Part shown: piece by piece, positions 8,480 through 17,569 of the stretch | Position numbering within the stretch: position 1 is the first letter of the stretch | Layout: each line of letters opens with the position of its first letter | Source of the DNA: Methylobacterium gnaphalii | GTDB lineage: Bacteria; Pseudomonadota; Alphaproteobacteria; Rhizobiales; Beijerinckiaceae | Assembly: GCF_007992215.1 (NCBI RefSeq) | Contig: NZ_BJZV01000027.1 | Coordinates: forward strand, 1-50,261 | DNA: 50,261 nt | Direction: 5' to 3' | Program-made: the position numbers and the translations under genes | Notes under the pieces: generated by a model | Seen by the model: only the letters and a program-made list of their open reading frames with translations | The model's database searches: none | Told to the model about the DNA's origin: nothing

Positions 8480-8884
8480 GCTCAGGCTTAAGGCCGGGAG
8501 ATGACATCGGCTCCTATGTCTCGGAACTTCGTAGGAAGCATCCGGGCTCGCCTAGATCGTGCAGCACATTGCAAGCCCGGAAATGCCCTGCCCACCCTAT
8601 TTGATCTATGGATGCAAGCGCCACCTGTTCTTTTCCGCCGTAGAGTGGAAGGGAATGGTCGTCATCCAGGCAAAAATTAGGGAGGCAGGTCAGCTTGCGT
8701 TTTTGAACTAAAGGCCTCAAGACTAAGAGCCTAATTAGGACTAAGTACGCATTGAAATAATTGATAACAACTGTCGCGCAAATAATAAAGCGCGGCAATG
8801 CGAGCATCTCATCACCGCGCTAACGAAGCCCCATTAGCTTTCCCGGAACAACCTATACGTACTTAGCTTGTTAGTCCTCAAGCC
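8480..8884. other. 405-bp intergenic region
   Basis: This stretch is more AT-rich than its surroundings, especially 8690-8880, and separates two plus- and minus-strand units. A 97-codon minus-strand frame (8514-8807) has no recognisable domain and I do not call it. No clear terminator or operator was found. Confidence 0.5.
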
Positions 8885-11167
8885 TCAGAGCAGGATTTCC
8901 GCATCGCCGGGTTTAGACTTTCCATCGAGGTCTCTGAGAGACCTGATGTACTGCTCGATGAGAGCTTGGGGGGACATGCTCCGATAACGATCGATGTTGC
9001 GGACCGCCCATAACGATTTCCGCACCTCAACGCCACTCACCGTCCCCTTCTTCTGACCTAGGTCAACCGCTCCGATCGCCCGCATCGCTCTCGTCAGAGC
9101 TGGCCGCGTAATAGTCGTCCCTCGACCATCCGAAAGAATGTCGGAAATGACCCGCCTGACCTCGGCGAGCTCGACAAGATCGTGTTGGAACGGCGCCGCA
9201 CAATCCGCCACCAGATCCGCCACTAGAACCTCAGCGTCACTCCGGCCAGCATCGATCATACGACGCCTGCCCTCCGTGGCCGGCGGTCTTGCGTCCGGCT
9301 TAAAGCCGGTCAGATCTCGAGACAGCAGCCAATCAAGAATGACCCCTAGGTGCTGCGCCTCCCAGGCCCATAAGCGGTCGTAGTAGTCCGGCGCTTCGGG
9401 CGCCCTATCACTGATGACGATGAAGTACCTGCGATCCCCGTCTTCGAGCTTTAGCGCATCTTCGTGGTTTGACAGGAAAATGAAGTTAGCACGGTTTTCG
9501 ATCTCGTATGCAACGAGATACTTCTCGTTGACCCTGACTGTCGGCTGAGTGATCAAGGGCTTGAGCCTGTTCATAATCTCAAGCCGGCCAAGAGCCATGA
9601 CTTCCTCGACGATAACGAGCTGCTTGGCCTCCATGTATCCATTGTAGTCGGATTTGATGTCTGTCGACTCAACGTTCGATGTGTTATGCGCGCCCAAGAT
9701 CCTACGCATGACATGGCCGACAAAGCTTTTGCCGGTCCCAGGTGGTCCAATGAGCACGATGGCACTCTTGAGCTTGCTACCTGGATGCTGCGCCATGAAT
9801 GCCAGCATATTTGCGAGATGCTCAAACTCTTCATCAGTCGGGCAGAGGTAGCGCAGATGCCTTTCGTATGGGGCAGCATCGCCGGCCTGCGGTACCGCGT
9901 TGGACGGCCGCCAGAGGTTCAGAACCAGAAGGTCGTCGTCCACCCTTACGATCCGGTCTTCATTGCCAGGTATATACGCGAAGCGCTGCACCTTGCGCAG
10001 CCGTATATCTTCGAGCAACCTTAGCGCCATACCTTTAGAACCAGTATGTCGAAACATGTTGTTGAGTTGCGCGCTTCGCAGACGGTAGCCACTACGAAGA
10101 TCTACGAACTGGTCCGTCTCGACGTTGTAAACCAACCGTTCCAACAACTCTTCAAAGCCCAAATCACGCAGTAAAGCCCTTTGGATTGCTGCAGTCGCCG
10201 CAGCATTCCGCAGCAGCTCTCGAAGATCTAATCCTGGTGGCGGATCGTCCGCCATGTCCCACCCACGAGGTAGGTCGGAGGGCAATGAAACAACCTTGAA
10301 TTCGGCCACGCCGGCCTCCATCAAGATCCGAGCGACCTCCTCGACCGACCTCAATCCGGCGGCGTCGGCGTCGGGGCAATATGTGACGGACCGGCCACGT
10401 AGCGGTGTGAAGTCGGCTTTCGAGACCTGACCGACACCGCCAGGCCACGTGACTGCTATGATGTCGGGAAAAAGGTCGGTCGCAGCGTCGGCCGTCTTCT
10501 CGCCCTCAACAAGCAAAACGGGAGCATCGGGACGCTGGGTGAGCCTGTCGAGCCCGTAGAGCGGCTTCTTTCGACCGCCGAGCCCCTTCCAACGCCAGCC
10601 GGCGATGGCGAAGAAAGAGTGCGGCAGGACCTCCTTCGCGATCTTGCCCTTCGGGCTCGTCTGATCCGCATTCTCAAACCGAGCTACGTAGTTGATTAGT
10701 TGGCCGCTGCCGTCGCGGTAGGCCCACTTGGCTGTCAGCACGTACCCCGGTTTGTCATGTCTGGGGTGGGGCAACCCGAGGGGCAAATGAGCGCTAGGCG
10801 CGCCCGCCGGGACTGGAACTGTCGCCTCGATATCCGCCCTTCGGGCGGAGAGGCTACCTTGAGGAGGTGGATCGCTATCACCGCTGATTTCTGCGATGAT
10901 GCGCCGCGCCGCTTCAGCATAAGAGACATTATCTCTGGCCGCGCGGAGACTGATCAGGTCGCCGCCCTTGTGCCTCGGTACATTGAAGTCGGCCCACACT
11001 CCGGTCTTCAGATTTACTTTGAGACTCTGCCCCTTCTTTCCGTCTATGCTTCCGATGCAGAACTCGTCCCCGAAAATAACTCCGTCAGGGTACATATGCT
11101 GCAGCAATTGCCTCGCGCGATCGAGAGTTTCCTGTCTCAAGCGCTTATGCTCAATTCCTTTTGGCAT
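8885..11167 (-). CDS. TOPRIM primase / SF3-like helicase fusion (satellite or plasmid type)
   Basis: A 760-aa replication protein. The N-terminal part has a primase-like segment (VWADFNVPRHKGGDLISL) and a TOPRIM domain with VLLVEGEKTAD at about residues 222-232 and the acidic PDADAAG at about 265. The C-terminal half is a DUF5906/SF3-type helicase with Walker A IGPPGTGKSF at about 472-481, Walker B VIVEEV at about 514 and a conserved SNHEDA box. Such fusions prime and unwind DNA for P4-like phages, phage satellites and some islands. A small AlpA/excisionase-like gene lies 60 bp upstream on the same strand. The integrase is 19 kb away, so this could be the island's own replication module or a nested element whose integrase has gone. 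Confidence 0.85.
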   Translation of the reverse strand: MPKGIEHKRLRQETLDRARQLLQHMYPDGVIFGDEFCIGSIDGKKGQSLKVNLKTGVWADFNVPRHKGGDLISLRAARDNVSYAEAARRIIAEISGDSDPPPQGSLSARRADIEATVPVPAGAPSAHLPLGLPHPRHDKPGYVLTAKWAYRDGSGQLINYVARFENADQTSPKGKIAKEVLPHSFFAIAGWRWKGLGGRKKPLYGLDRLTQRPDAPVLLVEGEKTADAATDLFPDIIAVTWPGGVGQVSKADFTPLRGRSVTYCPDADAAGLRSVEEVARILMEAGVAEFKVVSLPSDLPRGWDMADDPPPGLDLRELLRNAAATAAIQRALLRDLGFEELLERLVYNVETDQFVDLRSGYRLRSAQLNNMFRHTGSKGMALRLLEDIRLRKVQRFAYIPGNEDRIVRVDDDLLVLNLWRPSNAVPQAGDAAPYERHLRYLCPTDEEFEHLANMLAFMAQHPGSKLKSAIVLIGPPGTGKSFVGHVMRRILGAHNTSNVESTDIKSDYNGYMEAKQLVIVEEVMALGRLEIMNRLKPLITQPTVRVNEKYLVAYEIENRANFIFLSNHEDALKLEDGDRRYFIVISDRAPEAPDYYDRLWAWEAQHLGVILDWLLSRDLTGFKPDARPPATEGRRRMIDAGRSDAEVLVADLVADCAAPFQHDLVELAEVRRVISDILSDGRGTTITRPALTRAMRAIGAVDLGQKKGTVSGVEVRKSLWAVRNIDRYRSMSPQALIEQYIRSLRDLDGKSKPGDAEILL

Positions 11168-11227
11168 AGCTTCGCCATCCCCCTCGCGAGGGCCTCTGAT
11201 TTCTGGATTGTCAGGGTTTGGTTCGGG

Positions 11228-11527
11228 TCAGATTTTGCTTACGCTTCCCGGCACGCGCAGCCGCGCCACCGCAGCGACGACATCGGCGCGGGCATATCGG
11301 ACTGAGCGACCGATTTTGGCGTAAGGGATCGATGCGAGCGGGCCGCGACCTGTACTGCGGGCCTTCTCAAGCGAGGTCGCGCAGATCTGCAGAAGCATTG
11401 CAGTCTGATCTGTCGTCAGCCACTCTGCGCGCTGAAGACTTAAAGCACTGCTTAGTTCGGTGCGGATCATTGATTGGATGCAGGCAAGGTCTTCGCTCTT
11501 TTTTCCAAAGGGGCTGTCGCATGTCAC
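11228..11527 (-). CDS. AlpA/excisionase-like HTH DNA-binding protein
   Basis: The 99-aa protein has a winged-HTH core of the AlpA/HTH_17 kind: TTDQTAMLLQICATSLEKAR for the HTH, then the wing IGRSVRYARADVVAAVARLR. The first 35 residues are variable and the real start could lie further downstream. Proteins of this kind act as excisionases or activators of integrase and replication genes in satellites and islands. It is 60 bp upstream of, and co-directional with, the primase-helicase gene, which is the usual arrangement. Confidence 0.7.
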   Translation of the reverse strand: MTCDSPFGKKSEDLACIQSMIRTELSSALSLQRAEWLTTDQTAMLLQICATSLEKARSTGRGPLASIPYAKIGRSVRYARADVVAAVARLRVPGSVSKI

Positions 11528-11629
11528 AATTTTTCTCCGTCCGTCTGTGGGCCGTGCTGAGCTGCCGGCTTGACGAGGAGATTGACTTAGATTGGCCTGC
11601 CGAATCTCGGCTCAAAAGGGCCACACGAT

Positions 11630-12277
11630 TTGAGGCATCTTATGAGCCGGAAAGCACGACGCGAGCCGGAGTGGGCCGTCGACGAAGAGAAAGAGCTGTT
11701 ACGCGATGCCGAAATGGCCGATAGGTATAGATTCTACTCAGACGACATAACGGCGGCGCGGCACGATCTTGAAACGTTCTCTTGGACCTTTCACAACAAT
11801 CCTTTTAAAATTTACGAGAAATCGGCGAATTCTATAAAGGTAATAGCGCGCAAATTAGAATACGAATGTGAATGCCTCGATAAGTTAAACAACAATATGA
11901 ACAGTTCTTTACTTGCCACCTCAATAGCAGAAATAAGACATATTATACGGAAACTAGATTACCTTCGAAGCAATTTGCCGCGCCGTAGTCATAGCTTGCA
12001 GACAATATCCGTTATGTATCTTATGGCGTTTTGGTACCATACTATACGCCTGGAAGGATATGATGGGCCACGAGATGTAGTTAATAGCTTCAACGGTGAT
12101 CAGCCTAGCCATAAATCTATGAAATTTATCGTTGAAATGTTAAACCGTTGTACTGACCCTCAGACTAAAAACACCAGCAAAAGCACTATCACGCGCTCGG
12201 TGAAACTGTTCCAAGTAACGAAACCTCGTCCGGATGAGGTGCATCCATTCGAGGGAGACGCTAGTTTTCTGAACTAA
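11630..12277 (+). CDS. AT-rich orphan protein, unknown function
   Basis: The 215-aa product is not recognised. It appears helical and soluble, with Lys/Asn/Ile-rich composition in its central part (KVIARKLEYECECLDKLNNN), unlike the Ala/Arg-rich neighbours. Codon use and the following 680 bp are visibly AT-rich, a mark of recent arrival from a lower-GC source. A second ATG at 11642 is an alternative start. It is divergent from the AlpA-like gene, in the position where satellites often carry a defence or immunity cargo gene. Confidence 0.6.
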   Translation: MRHLMSRKARREPEWAVDEEKELLRDAEMADRYRFYSDDITAARHDLETFSWTFHNNPFKIYEKSANSIKVIARKLEYECECLDKLNNNMNSSLLATSIAEIRHIIRKLDYLRSNLPRRSHSLQTISVMYLMAFWYHTIRLEGYDGPRDVVNSFNGDQPSHKSMKFIVEMLNRCTDPQTKNTSKSTITRSVKLFQVTKPRPDEVHPFEGDASFLN

Positions 12278-12520
12278 ATCAATGAATTTATGTTTGAGAT
12301 TGAAATTGATTGCTATATGTAAGTTTTAGATATTTTATAATGTTTTGTGAGTATTTTTAAGACTTATCAGTGATAAATAATGCGGCCAATCGGATACCAC
12401 CGGCGGTGTACATTCGAGTAAAACCTAGATACCCTGATAAGCTGCTGTACTTTACAAGATTAATAATCATATATGTAAAAGTTGGACATTATATTCGCAT
12501 CCGCTTCATTAAGCTAGCTT

Positions 12521-12781
12521 TTAGACAGAAATCAGACTTACGGCCGATATCATCGCGGCGTTAAGCTGTCTTGTGTTCATCATGTTTTCAGCGCTGTTGG
12601 GTGGACTAATGCCTTGATCGGCCGCAATTTTACGCAAGGTAGGCATGGCGACAGGTTCGCGGACGCCATCCCTACCGACAGCAATCGAGCCGCTCTCATA
12701 CCGGACAATGCGCCGATATCCGGCAAGAGCGGTTACAGTAATAGCCAGGCCATCAAGAGCAACAAGTTCGGATGTGATCTC
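12521..12781 (-). pseudogene. Coding-like remnant without a start codon
   Basis: A frame of 86 codons ends at TAA (12521-12523) and is closed upstream by TAG (12782-12784), with no ATG, GTG or TTG in its first half. The reading (for example ALAGYRRIVRYESGSIAVG, then MPTLRKIAADQGI) has the composition and amphipathic pattern of a real protein and is GC-richer than the DNA on either side. It is probably the 3' part of a decayed gene. I do not recognise the family. Confidence 0.3.
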
Positions 12782-13089
12782 CTAACCTTGTAACTTAGGA
12801 TGATACCAGCAGCTAACTCTCTTAATGCTCTGCTCGGAAAGCTAACGTCTTGAGCGATATTGAAGGGAAATTTTCGAATTAGCCGCAAAAGCTTATCAAT
12901 TTTTGGCAAATGAAATTGAGATACAATACGGCCTATTGTAGCAATATTGTAGCGTTAGGCTAATTTATATGCTGCCGAACCCCCTCAAACCAACGAGAGA
13001 CGTTCTTTTGCCTCTCCGGCGAGGGAGGGCGATATCGTTCGCTTTGCGCCTGCCTCGGCCTTCTTACTCGACCAGCAACTGCCGCGGAG

Positions 13090-13260
13090 CGGACATATGC
13101 ACTGACAGGATGACGGCTAAGGGTGGGTTTTGCCTGTCGGCTTTCGATCGCAGCTTGGAAAAAGCGGACGTTCGGCGTGGTTCCGCCTGACCCATAGCTG
13201 AAGTTGAGAAAGTCCGCTTTCTGTGCAATCAATGGCGCGTCTCGCCTAAAGAGACTGTCT
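13090..13260. repeat. Degenerate GTCCGCTTTC-type repeat, left of hsd operon
   Basis: Contains AAAGCGGACGTTC (around 13160) and AAGTCCGCTTTC (around 13210) in inverted orientation about 40 bp apart. Similar motifs occur at 20730-20870 and 49729-49745. The type I restriction operon is therefore bracketed by this repeat class on both sides. Confidence 0.45.
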
Positions 13261-13515
13261 AAACACAGATGTCTGAGGCGTTCAGCCTTTCTGCGACAGC
13301 GTTCGACAGCTGCAGGTGAAGCATCACCCAACCGCGCCTGAAAAGCTTGAGCCGCTCAAGCACTCGCGGCTTGGCAGTCATTCCCACGCATCGGGCTCGC
13401 CTGTTGCGGCTGCAGCTCCCTCTAGACGGGAGCATGGTTATGCTACTTCAAATGGTGCATGCGGGTGAGCAGGAAAACGATTCGTGCTTGATGCCCGTCG
13501 GGTTGGGGGAACGAG

Positions 13516-15687
13516 TTGCTAACCGAACGCCACCGCGAGATCGCCGGCCAGATCTGGGTAATCGCGAACCGACTACGAGGGCCTTATCGACCACCACAAT
13601 ATCGGCTCGTGATGCTGCCGATGATCGTGCTCCGCCGGCTAGACTGCCTGCTCGCGCCCAGTAAAGACGCGGTAATCAAGGAGCACACACGGCTCAAGGC
13701 GGCCGGCACGCCCGCGAGCGCCGTCCCGCGGCTCCTGACCAAGATTGTCGACAAGGAGCGGACCCAGCCGCTTTACAACGTCAGCCCATACACGTTCGAG
13801 AAGCTGCTCGCGGACAGCGAGAACATCGCGCCGAACCTCGTCGCCTACATCAACGGGTTTTCCGATACGGCGCGGCGCATCTTCGAGAAATTCAAGTTCA
13901 GCGATCAAATCGAGAAGCTGGATTCCAGCAATCGACTTTACGCGATCGTTCAGGCGATGGCCGGCGTGGACCTGCATCCGGACCGGATCGGCAACATCGA
14001 GATGGGCTACATCTTCGAACATCTCGTCATGCGCTTCAATGAGCAGGCGAACGAAGAGGCTGGCGATCACTTCACGCCGCGCGAGGTGATCCGGCTGATG
14101 ACCCACCTCGTCTACACGGGCGAGGAGGACGTCTATAAGCCAGGCGTCTTCCGGGAAATCTATGACCCGGCCTGCGGCACGGGCGGCATGCTGTCGATAT
14201 CCGAGGAGACGGTTCGCGCCGGCAATGCCCGAGCCAACCTCGCCCTCTACGGCCAGGAGTACAACGACGAGAGCTGGGCAATCTGCTGCTCGGACATGCT
14301 GATCAAGGACGAGGAGACCGATCACATCGTCCTCGGTGACACACTTGGCGACGGCAAGACCAGCGACGGCTTCCCGGGCCGCCAGTTCCACTACCTGCTC
14401 GCCAACCCGCCGTTCGGTGTGGAGTGGAAGGACCAGCAGAAGGTCGTCGAGAAGGAGGCGAAGGAGCTCGGCTTCTCTGGCCGTTTCGGCGCCGGGCTGC
14501 CGGCGATCAATGACGGGTCCTTGCTGTTCCTGCAGCACATGATCTCGAAGATGAAGGACCCGCCGGAGAAGGGCGGCGAAGGCTCCAAGATCGCCATCGT
14601 CTTCAACGGCTCGCCCCTGTTCAGCGGTGACGCGGGCTCCGGCCCATCGAACATCCGCCGCTGGATCATCGAGAATGACTGGCTCGACGCCATCGTGGCC
14701 CTACCGGACCAGCTCTTCTACAACACCGGCATCTTCACCTACGTTTGGCTCGTCACCAACCGGAAGGCGGCCGAGCGGCGCGGCAAGGTCCAGCTGATCG
14801 ACGGGACCCGCTTCTTCGCCAAGATGAAGAAGAGCCTCAACAACAAGCGCAACGAGCTGACCGAGGCGCAGATCGCCCGCCTGACGGAGATCTACGGCAA
14901 CTTCCAGGACGGCGAGCGCGAGACGTTGCTGATCGACGGCAAGCCGGAAAGCCGGGTCGTGAGCCGCATCTTCGAAAACCGCGAGTTCGGGTTCCTCAAG
15001 GTGACGGTCGAGCGGCCGTTGCGCCTCAACTTCGAGGCGACGCCGGAACGCATCGCGCGGCTGGACGAGCAATCCGCCTTCGCCGCGCTCGCCACGTCGA
15101 AGAAACGCAAGGACGTAAAGGCCGTCGAGGCCGAGGAGGAGGCCGGACGGCAGGCGCAAGATGCGATCCGCGCGATGCTGGGCCGGCTCGCAGGCAAGGG
15201 CCGCTACATGGGCCGGGAGGTGTTCGAGGCGGACCTGGAGGCGGCCGCGAAGCGGGCGGGCGTGAAGCTGCCGGCGCCGCTAAAGAAGGCGATCTTCGCC
15301 GCGTTGGGGGAGCGCGATCCGAAGGCGGAAATCTGCCGTGACGGCAAGGGGCGGCCCGAGCCCGACGCCGAGCTGCGCGACACCGAGAACGTGCCCTTGC
15401 CGCCCGGCACGGCCCTGCCGCTGCCGATCGGATTCGGCCCGGATCAGCTCAACGAGAAGCTGGTGACGGCGATGCGCCCTGCCATTGACGCCTATGTGGC
15501 GGCCGAGGTGCTACCGCACGTGCCGGACGCATGGGTCGACTACGCCAAAACGAAGGTCGGCTACGAGATCCCGATCAATCGGCACTTCTACGTCTACAAG
15601 CCGCCGCGGCGGCTGTCGGAGATCGAGGCGGACATTCAGGCGCTCGAAGGTGAGATTGCGGGGCTTTTGAAGGGGCTGGTCGGGTGA
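13516..15687 (+). CDS. hsdM: Type I restriction-modification methyltransferase subunit HsdM
   Basis: The 723-aa protein has an N-terminal HsdM helical domain, then the N6-adenine methyltransferase core with SAM motif I DPACGTGGML (about residues 217-226) and catalytic motif IV NPPFG (about 296-300). The C-terminal 200 residues are longer than in E. coli HsdM (529 aa) and include a Lys/Glu-rich helical part. It starts at TTG (13516), preceded by GGGGGA. Its stop overlaps the hsdS start (GTGA at 15684-15687). Together with HsdS it methylates one sequence per HsdS and protects the host from HsdR cutting. Confidence 0.93.
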   Translation: MLTERHREIAGQIWVIANRLRGPYRPPQYRLVMLPMIVLRRLDCLLAPSKDAVIKEHTRLKAAGTPASAVPRLLTKIVDKERTQPLYNVSPYTFEKLLADSENIAPNLVAYINGFSDTARRIFEKFKFSDQIEKLDSSNRLYAIVQAMAGVDLHPDRIGNIEMGYIFEHLVMRFNEQANEEAGDHFTPREVIRLMTHLVYTGEEDVYKPGVFREIYDPACGTGGMLSISEETVRAGNARANLALYGQEYNDESWAICCSDMLIKDEETDHIVLGDTLGDGKTSDGFPGRQFHYLLANPPFGVEWKDQQKVVEKEAKELGFSGRFGAGLPAINDGSLLFLQHMISKMKDPPEKGGEGSKIAIVFNGSPLFSGDAGSGPSNIRRWIIENDWLDAIVALPDQLFYNTGIFTYVWLVTNRKAAERRGKVQLIDGTRFFAKMKKSLNNKRNELTEAQIARLTEIYGNFQDGERETLLIDGKPESRVVSRIFENREFGFLKVTVERPLRLNFEATPERIARLDEQSAFAALATSKKRKDVKAVEAEEEAGRQAQDAIRAMLGRLAGKGRYMGREVFEADLEAAAKRAGVKLPAPLKKAIFAALGERDPKAEICRDGKGRPEPDAELRDTENVPLPPGTALPLPIGFGPDQLNEKLVTAMRPAIDAYVAAEVLPHVPDAWVDYAKTKVGYEIPINRHFYVYKPPRRLSEIEADIQALEGEIAGLLKGLVG

Positions 15688-16961
15688 ACGAGCACGACTG
15701 GCTGGCCGAGTTTCCCGCTGATTGGAAAGAGCTGCGCGCCGACTTCCTCTGCAATCCATATCGCCTAACCGTGTCACCTGACCTCTACGACGGCGAGATG
15801 GTGGCCCATTATTCAATCCCGCAGGTGCAGGAGACGGGCGGACCGTTGGTGCAACCTGCCGAGGATATTGACAGCTCCAAGCTGCTGATCACCAAGCCGA
15901 CCTTACTTGTCTCCAAGCTAAACCCTCGCAAGCGGACGATTTGCATCGCCGAGCCACAAGAGGAGATGCCGACGCTGGCTTCGGGGGAGTTTGTGCCGAT
16001 TCAATCGGATCAGTTCCAGCAGCGGTACGGGTATTATCTCTGGGCAAGCGAGAAAGTGACGGACCGCCTCTCGGCCATTGTTCAGTCCGCTACTCGCAGC
16101 CACCAGCGCGTAAATCCAGCTGACATTCTAAAACTTCCCTGGAAGTGGCCGCCGCTCGAAACCCAGCAGCGCATCGCTGCCTTCCTCGACAAGAAGACGG
16201 CGCAGATTGACGGGCTGATCGAGAAGAAGCGGGCGCTGCTGGAACGGTTGGCGGAGAAGCGCCAGGCGATCATCACCCAGGCCGTAACCAAGGGCCTCAA
16301 CCCCGCCGCCCCTATGAAGGACAGCGGTATCGACTGGCTCGGCCAAATCCCCGCGCATTGGGAGGTGAAACCACTCAAGCGTATATCGCCGCGCGTAACT
16401 GTCGGCATCGTCGTCACGCCGGCTGCATACTATGCCGACGAGGGCGTGCTCGCATTGCGAGGCTTGAACGTCCGCATCATGGGTTTCGACCTGTCTGACA
16501 CGCGCAACATTACCGAAGACGGTCACGAGCTGAACCGGAAGTCCGAGCTTCGGCAAGGAGATTTGGTCGCGGTCCGTACGGGAGCTCCGGGCACCACGGC
16601 AATCATCAGCGAGGACCTCGCAGGCTCCAACTGCATTGACCTCGTCATTATCCGTAAGCCCTTGAATGCCGATCCGCGCTATCTCGGCTGGTTTCTTAAC
16701 AGCGATGTGGCTGCTACGCAGTACACATTAGGCTCCGAGGGTGCCCTTCAGCAGCACTTCAATGTGGAAACATCTAAGGCAACGCTCGTTTGTCTACCCT
16801 CTCCCGACGAGCAACGCGCCATAAGTGCTCATATTGATTCCGAGATCGCCGCGCACGACAGACAATCGGAGCTTGTTGAGAGCAGCGTCAGCCAATTGCT
16901 GGAGTACCGCTCCGCCCTCATTACAGCCGCCGTCACCGGCCAAGTTGAGGGGCTACAATGA
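15684..16961 (+). CDS. hsdS: Type I restriction-modification specificity subunit HsdS
   Basis: The 425-aa protein has two target-recognition domains of the Methylase_S type, each followed by a helical conserved region: LETQQRIAAFLDKKTAQID (about residues 154-172) with the following ALLERLAEKRQAIITQAV, and SPDEQRAISAHIDSEIAAHD near the C-terminus. The repeat of DWLG...IPAHWEVKPLK marks the start of the second domain. It sets the DNA sequence recognised by the complex. It starts at GTG within hsdM and ends with ATGA shared with the next gene, so the genes are translationally coupled. Confidence 0.93.
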   Translation: MNEHDWLAEFPADWKELRADFLCNPYRLTVSPDLYDGEMVAHYSIPQVQETGGPLVQPAEDIDSSKLLITKPTLLVSKLNPRKRTICIAEPQEEMPTLASGEFVPIQSDQFQQRYGYYLWASEKVTDRLSAIVQSATRSHQRVNPADILKLPWKWPPLETQQRIAAFLDKKTAQIDGLIEKKRALLERLAEKRQAIITQAVTKGLNPAAPMKDSGIDWLGQIPAHWEVKPLKRISPRVTVGIVVTPAAYYADEGVLALRGLNVRIMGFDLSDTRNITEDGHELNRKSELRQGDLVAVRTGAPGTTAIISEDLAGSNCIDLVIIRKPLNADPRYLGWFLNSDVAATQYTLGSEGALQQHFNVETSKATLVCLPSPDEQRAISAHIDSEIAAHDRQSELVESSVSQLLEYRSALITAAVTGQVEGLQ

Positions 16962-17569
16962 GCCTCGACGCGGCAACTTATTTCCAGCACCTGAAGGCTT
17001 ATGTGAACCATCGCTACGTCGTCCACGACGGCGAAGGCGGGCATGTGATACTTACCGAGAAGTACTATCCCGAAGGCGCGACGCGGGCGCGGACCCGACG
17101 TATCTCGCTCGGCCTCAACGGGCTGGGCATGGCGTTCAAGCTAGACCACGATCAGGTCGAGTTGCAGCGCAAGAAGGCGAAGCCCGCGTTGTTCCACTTC
17201 CTCGACGATAATGCCAAGCCTTGGTCAAAGCGGTGCGACTTCGTTGTTTTTCGCACCGAAGGCCGCAGCTTCGTTGCCGACTGCATTGAATTTAAGAGCA
17301 AAAGCCTGACAGCCGAAAAAATCGTGCCGCAACTGCGAGCGGGGGTGTGCTGGTGCCGCAGCCTGAAGCGCACAATAGAGCATTACACCGGCGACGCGAG
17401 GCGTATCCGCGTCCGCAAGTTCGTATTTGGCACTAACGATAACCCCGGCGCTTACTTGAACGGTAACGGGCAGCTCAACGCCGACCCTTCGATCCGCTAC
17501 TTTCACTTCGACGAGGTCAATGGCCGAACACTATCCGACATTGATAATGCTTCGGTCGTGGAGATTTGA
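16958..17569 (+). CDS. Nuclease-like protein of unknown function inside the hsd operon
   Basis: This 203-aa gene is inserted between hsdS and hsdR, overlapping both by 4 bp (ATGA at 16958, TTGA at 17566). It is not a standard type I subunit. The sequence has an Asp (RCDFVVFRTEGRS) and then an E-x-K pair (CIEFKSKSL) about 20 residues later, which fits a PD-(D/E)XK-like core. A basic helix follows. Tight coupling on both sides implies stable stoichiometry with the restriction complex. It might be an accessory nuclease or a DNA-end factor; the function is unknown. Confidence 0.75.
   Translation: MSLDAATYFQHLKAYVNHRYVVHDGEGGHVILTEKYYPEGATRARTRRISLGLNGLGMAFKLDHDQVELQRKKAKPALFHFLDDNAKPWSKRCDFVVFRTEGRSFVADCIEFKSKSLTAEKIVPQLRAGVCWCRSLKRTIEHYTGDARRIRVRKFVFGTNDNPGAYLNGNGQLNADPSIRYFHFDEVNGRTLSDIDNASVVEI

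Larger units (their letters stand above)
12278..13515. other. 1.24-kb region without an intact gene
   Basis: The left part (12280-12560 and 12790-12960) is strongly AT-rich. A coding-like remnant lies on the minus strand at 12521-12781. The right part (13090-13260) contains GTCCGCTTTC/GAAAGCGGAC-type repeat motifs like those after hsdR. A 123-codon minus frame (12960-13331) and a 64-codon plus frame (12370-12564) have no recognisable features and are not called. Confidence 0.5.

Noticed and set aside
8514..8807. 97-codon minus-strand frame with a hydrophobic start
   Set aside because: No Shine-Dalgarno, no recognisable domain, and composition close to the surrounding AT-rich intergenic DNA.
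12960..13331. 123-codon minus-strand frame
   Set aside because: It lies over repeat motifs of the GTCCGCTTTC class; the translation is basic low-complexity.
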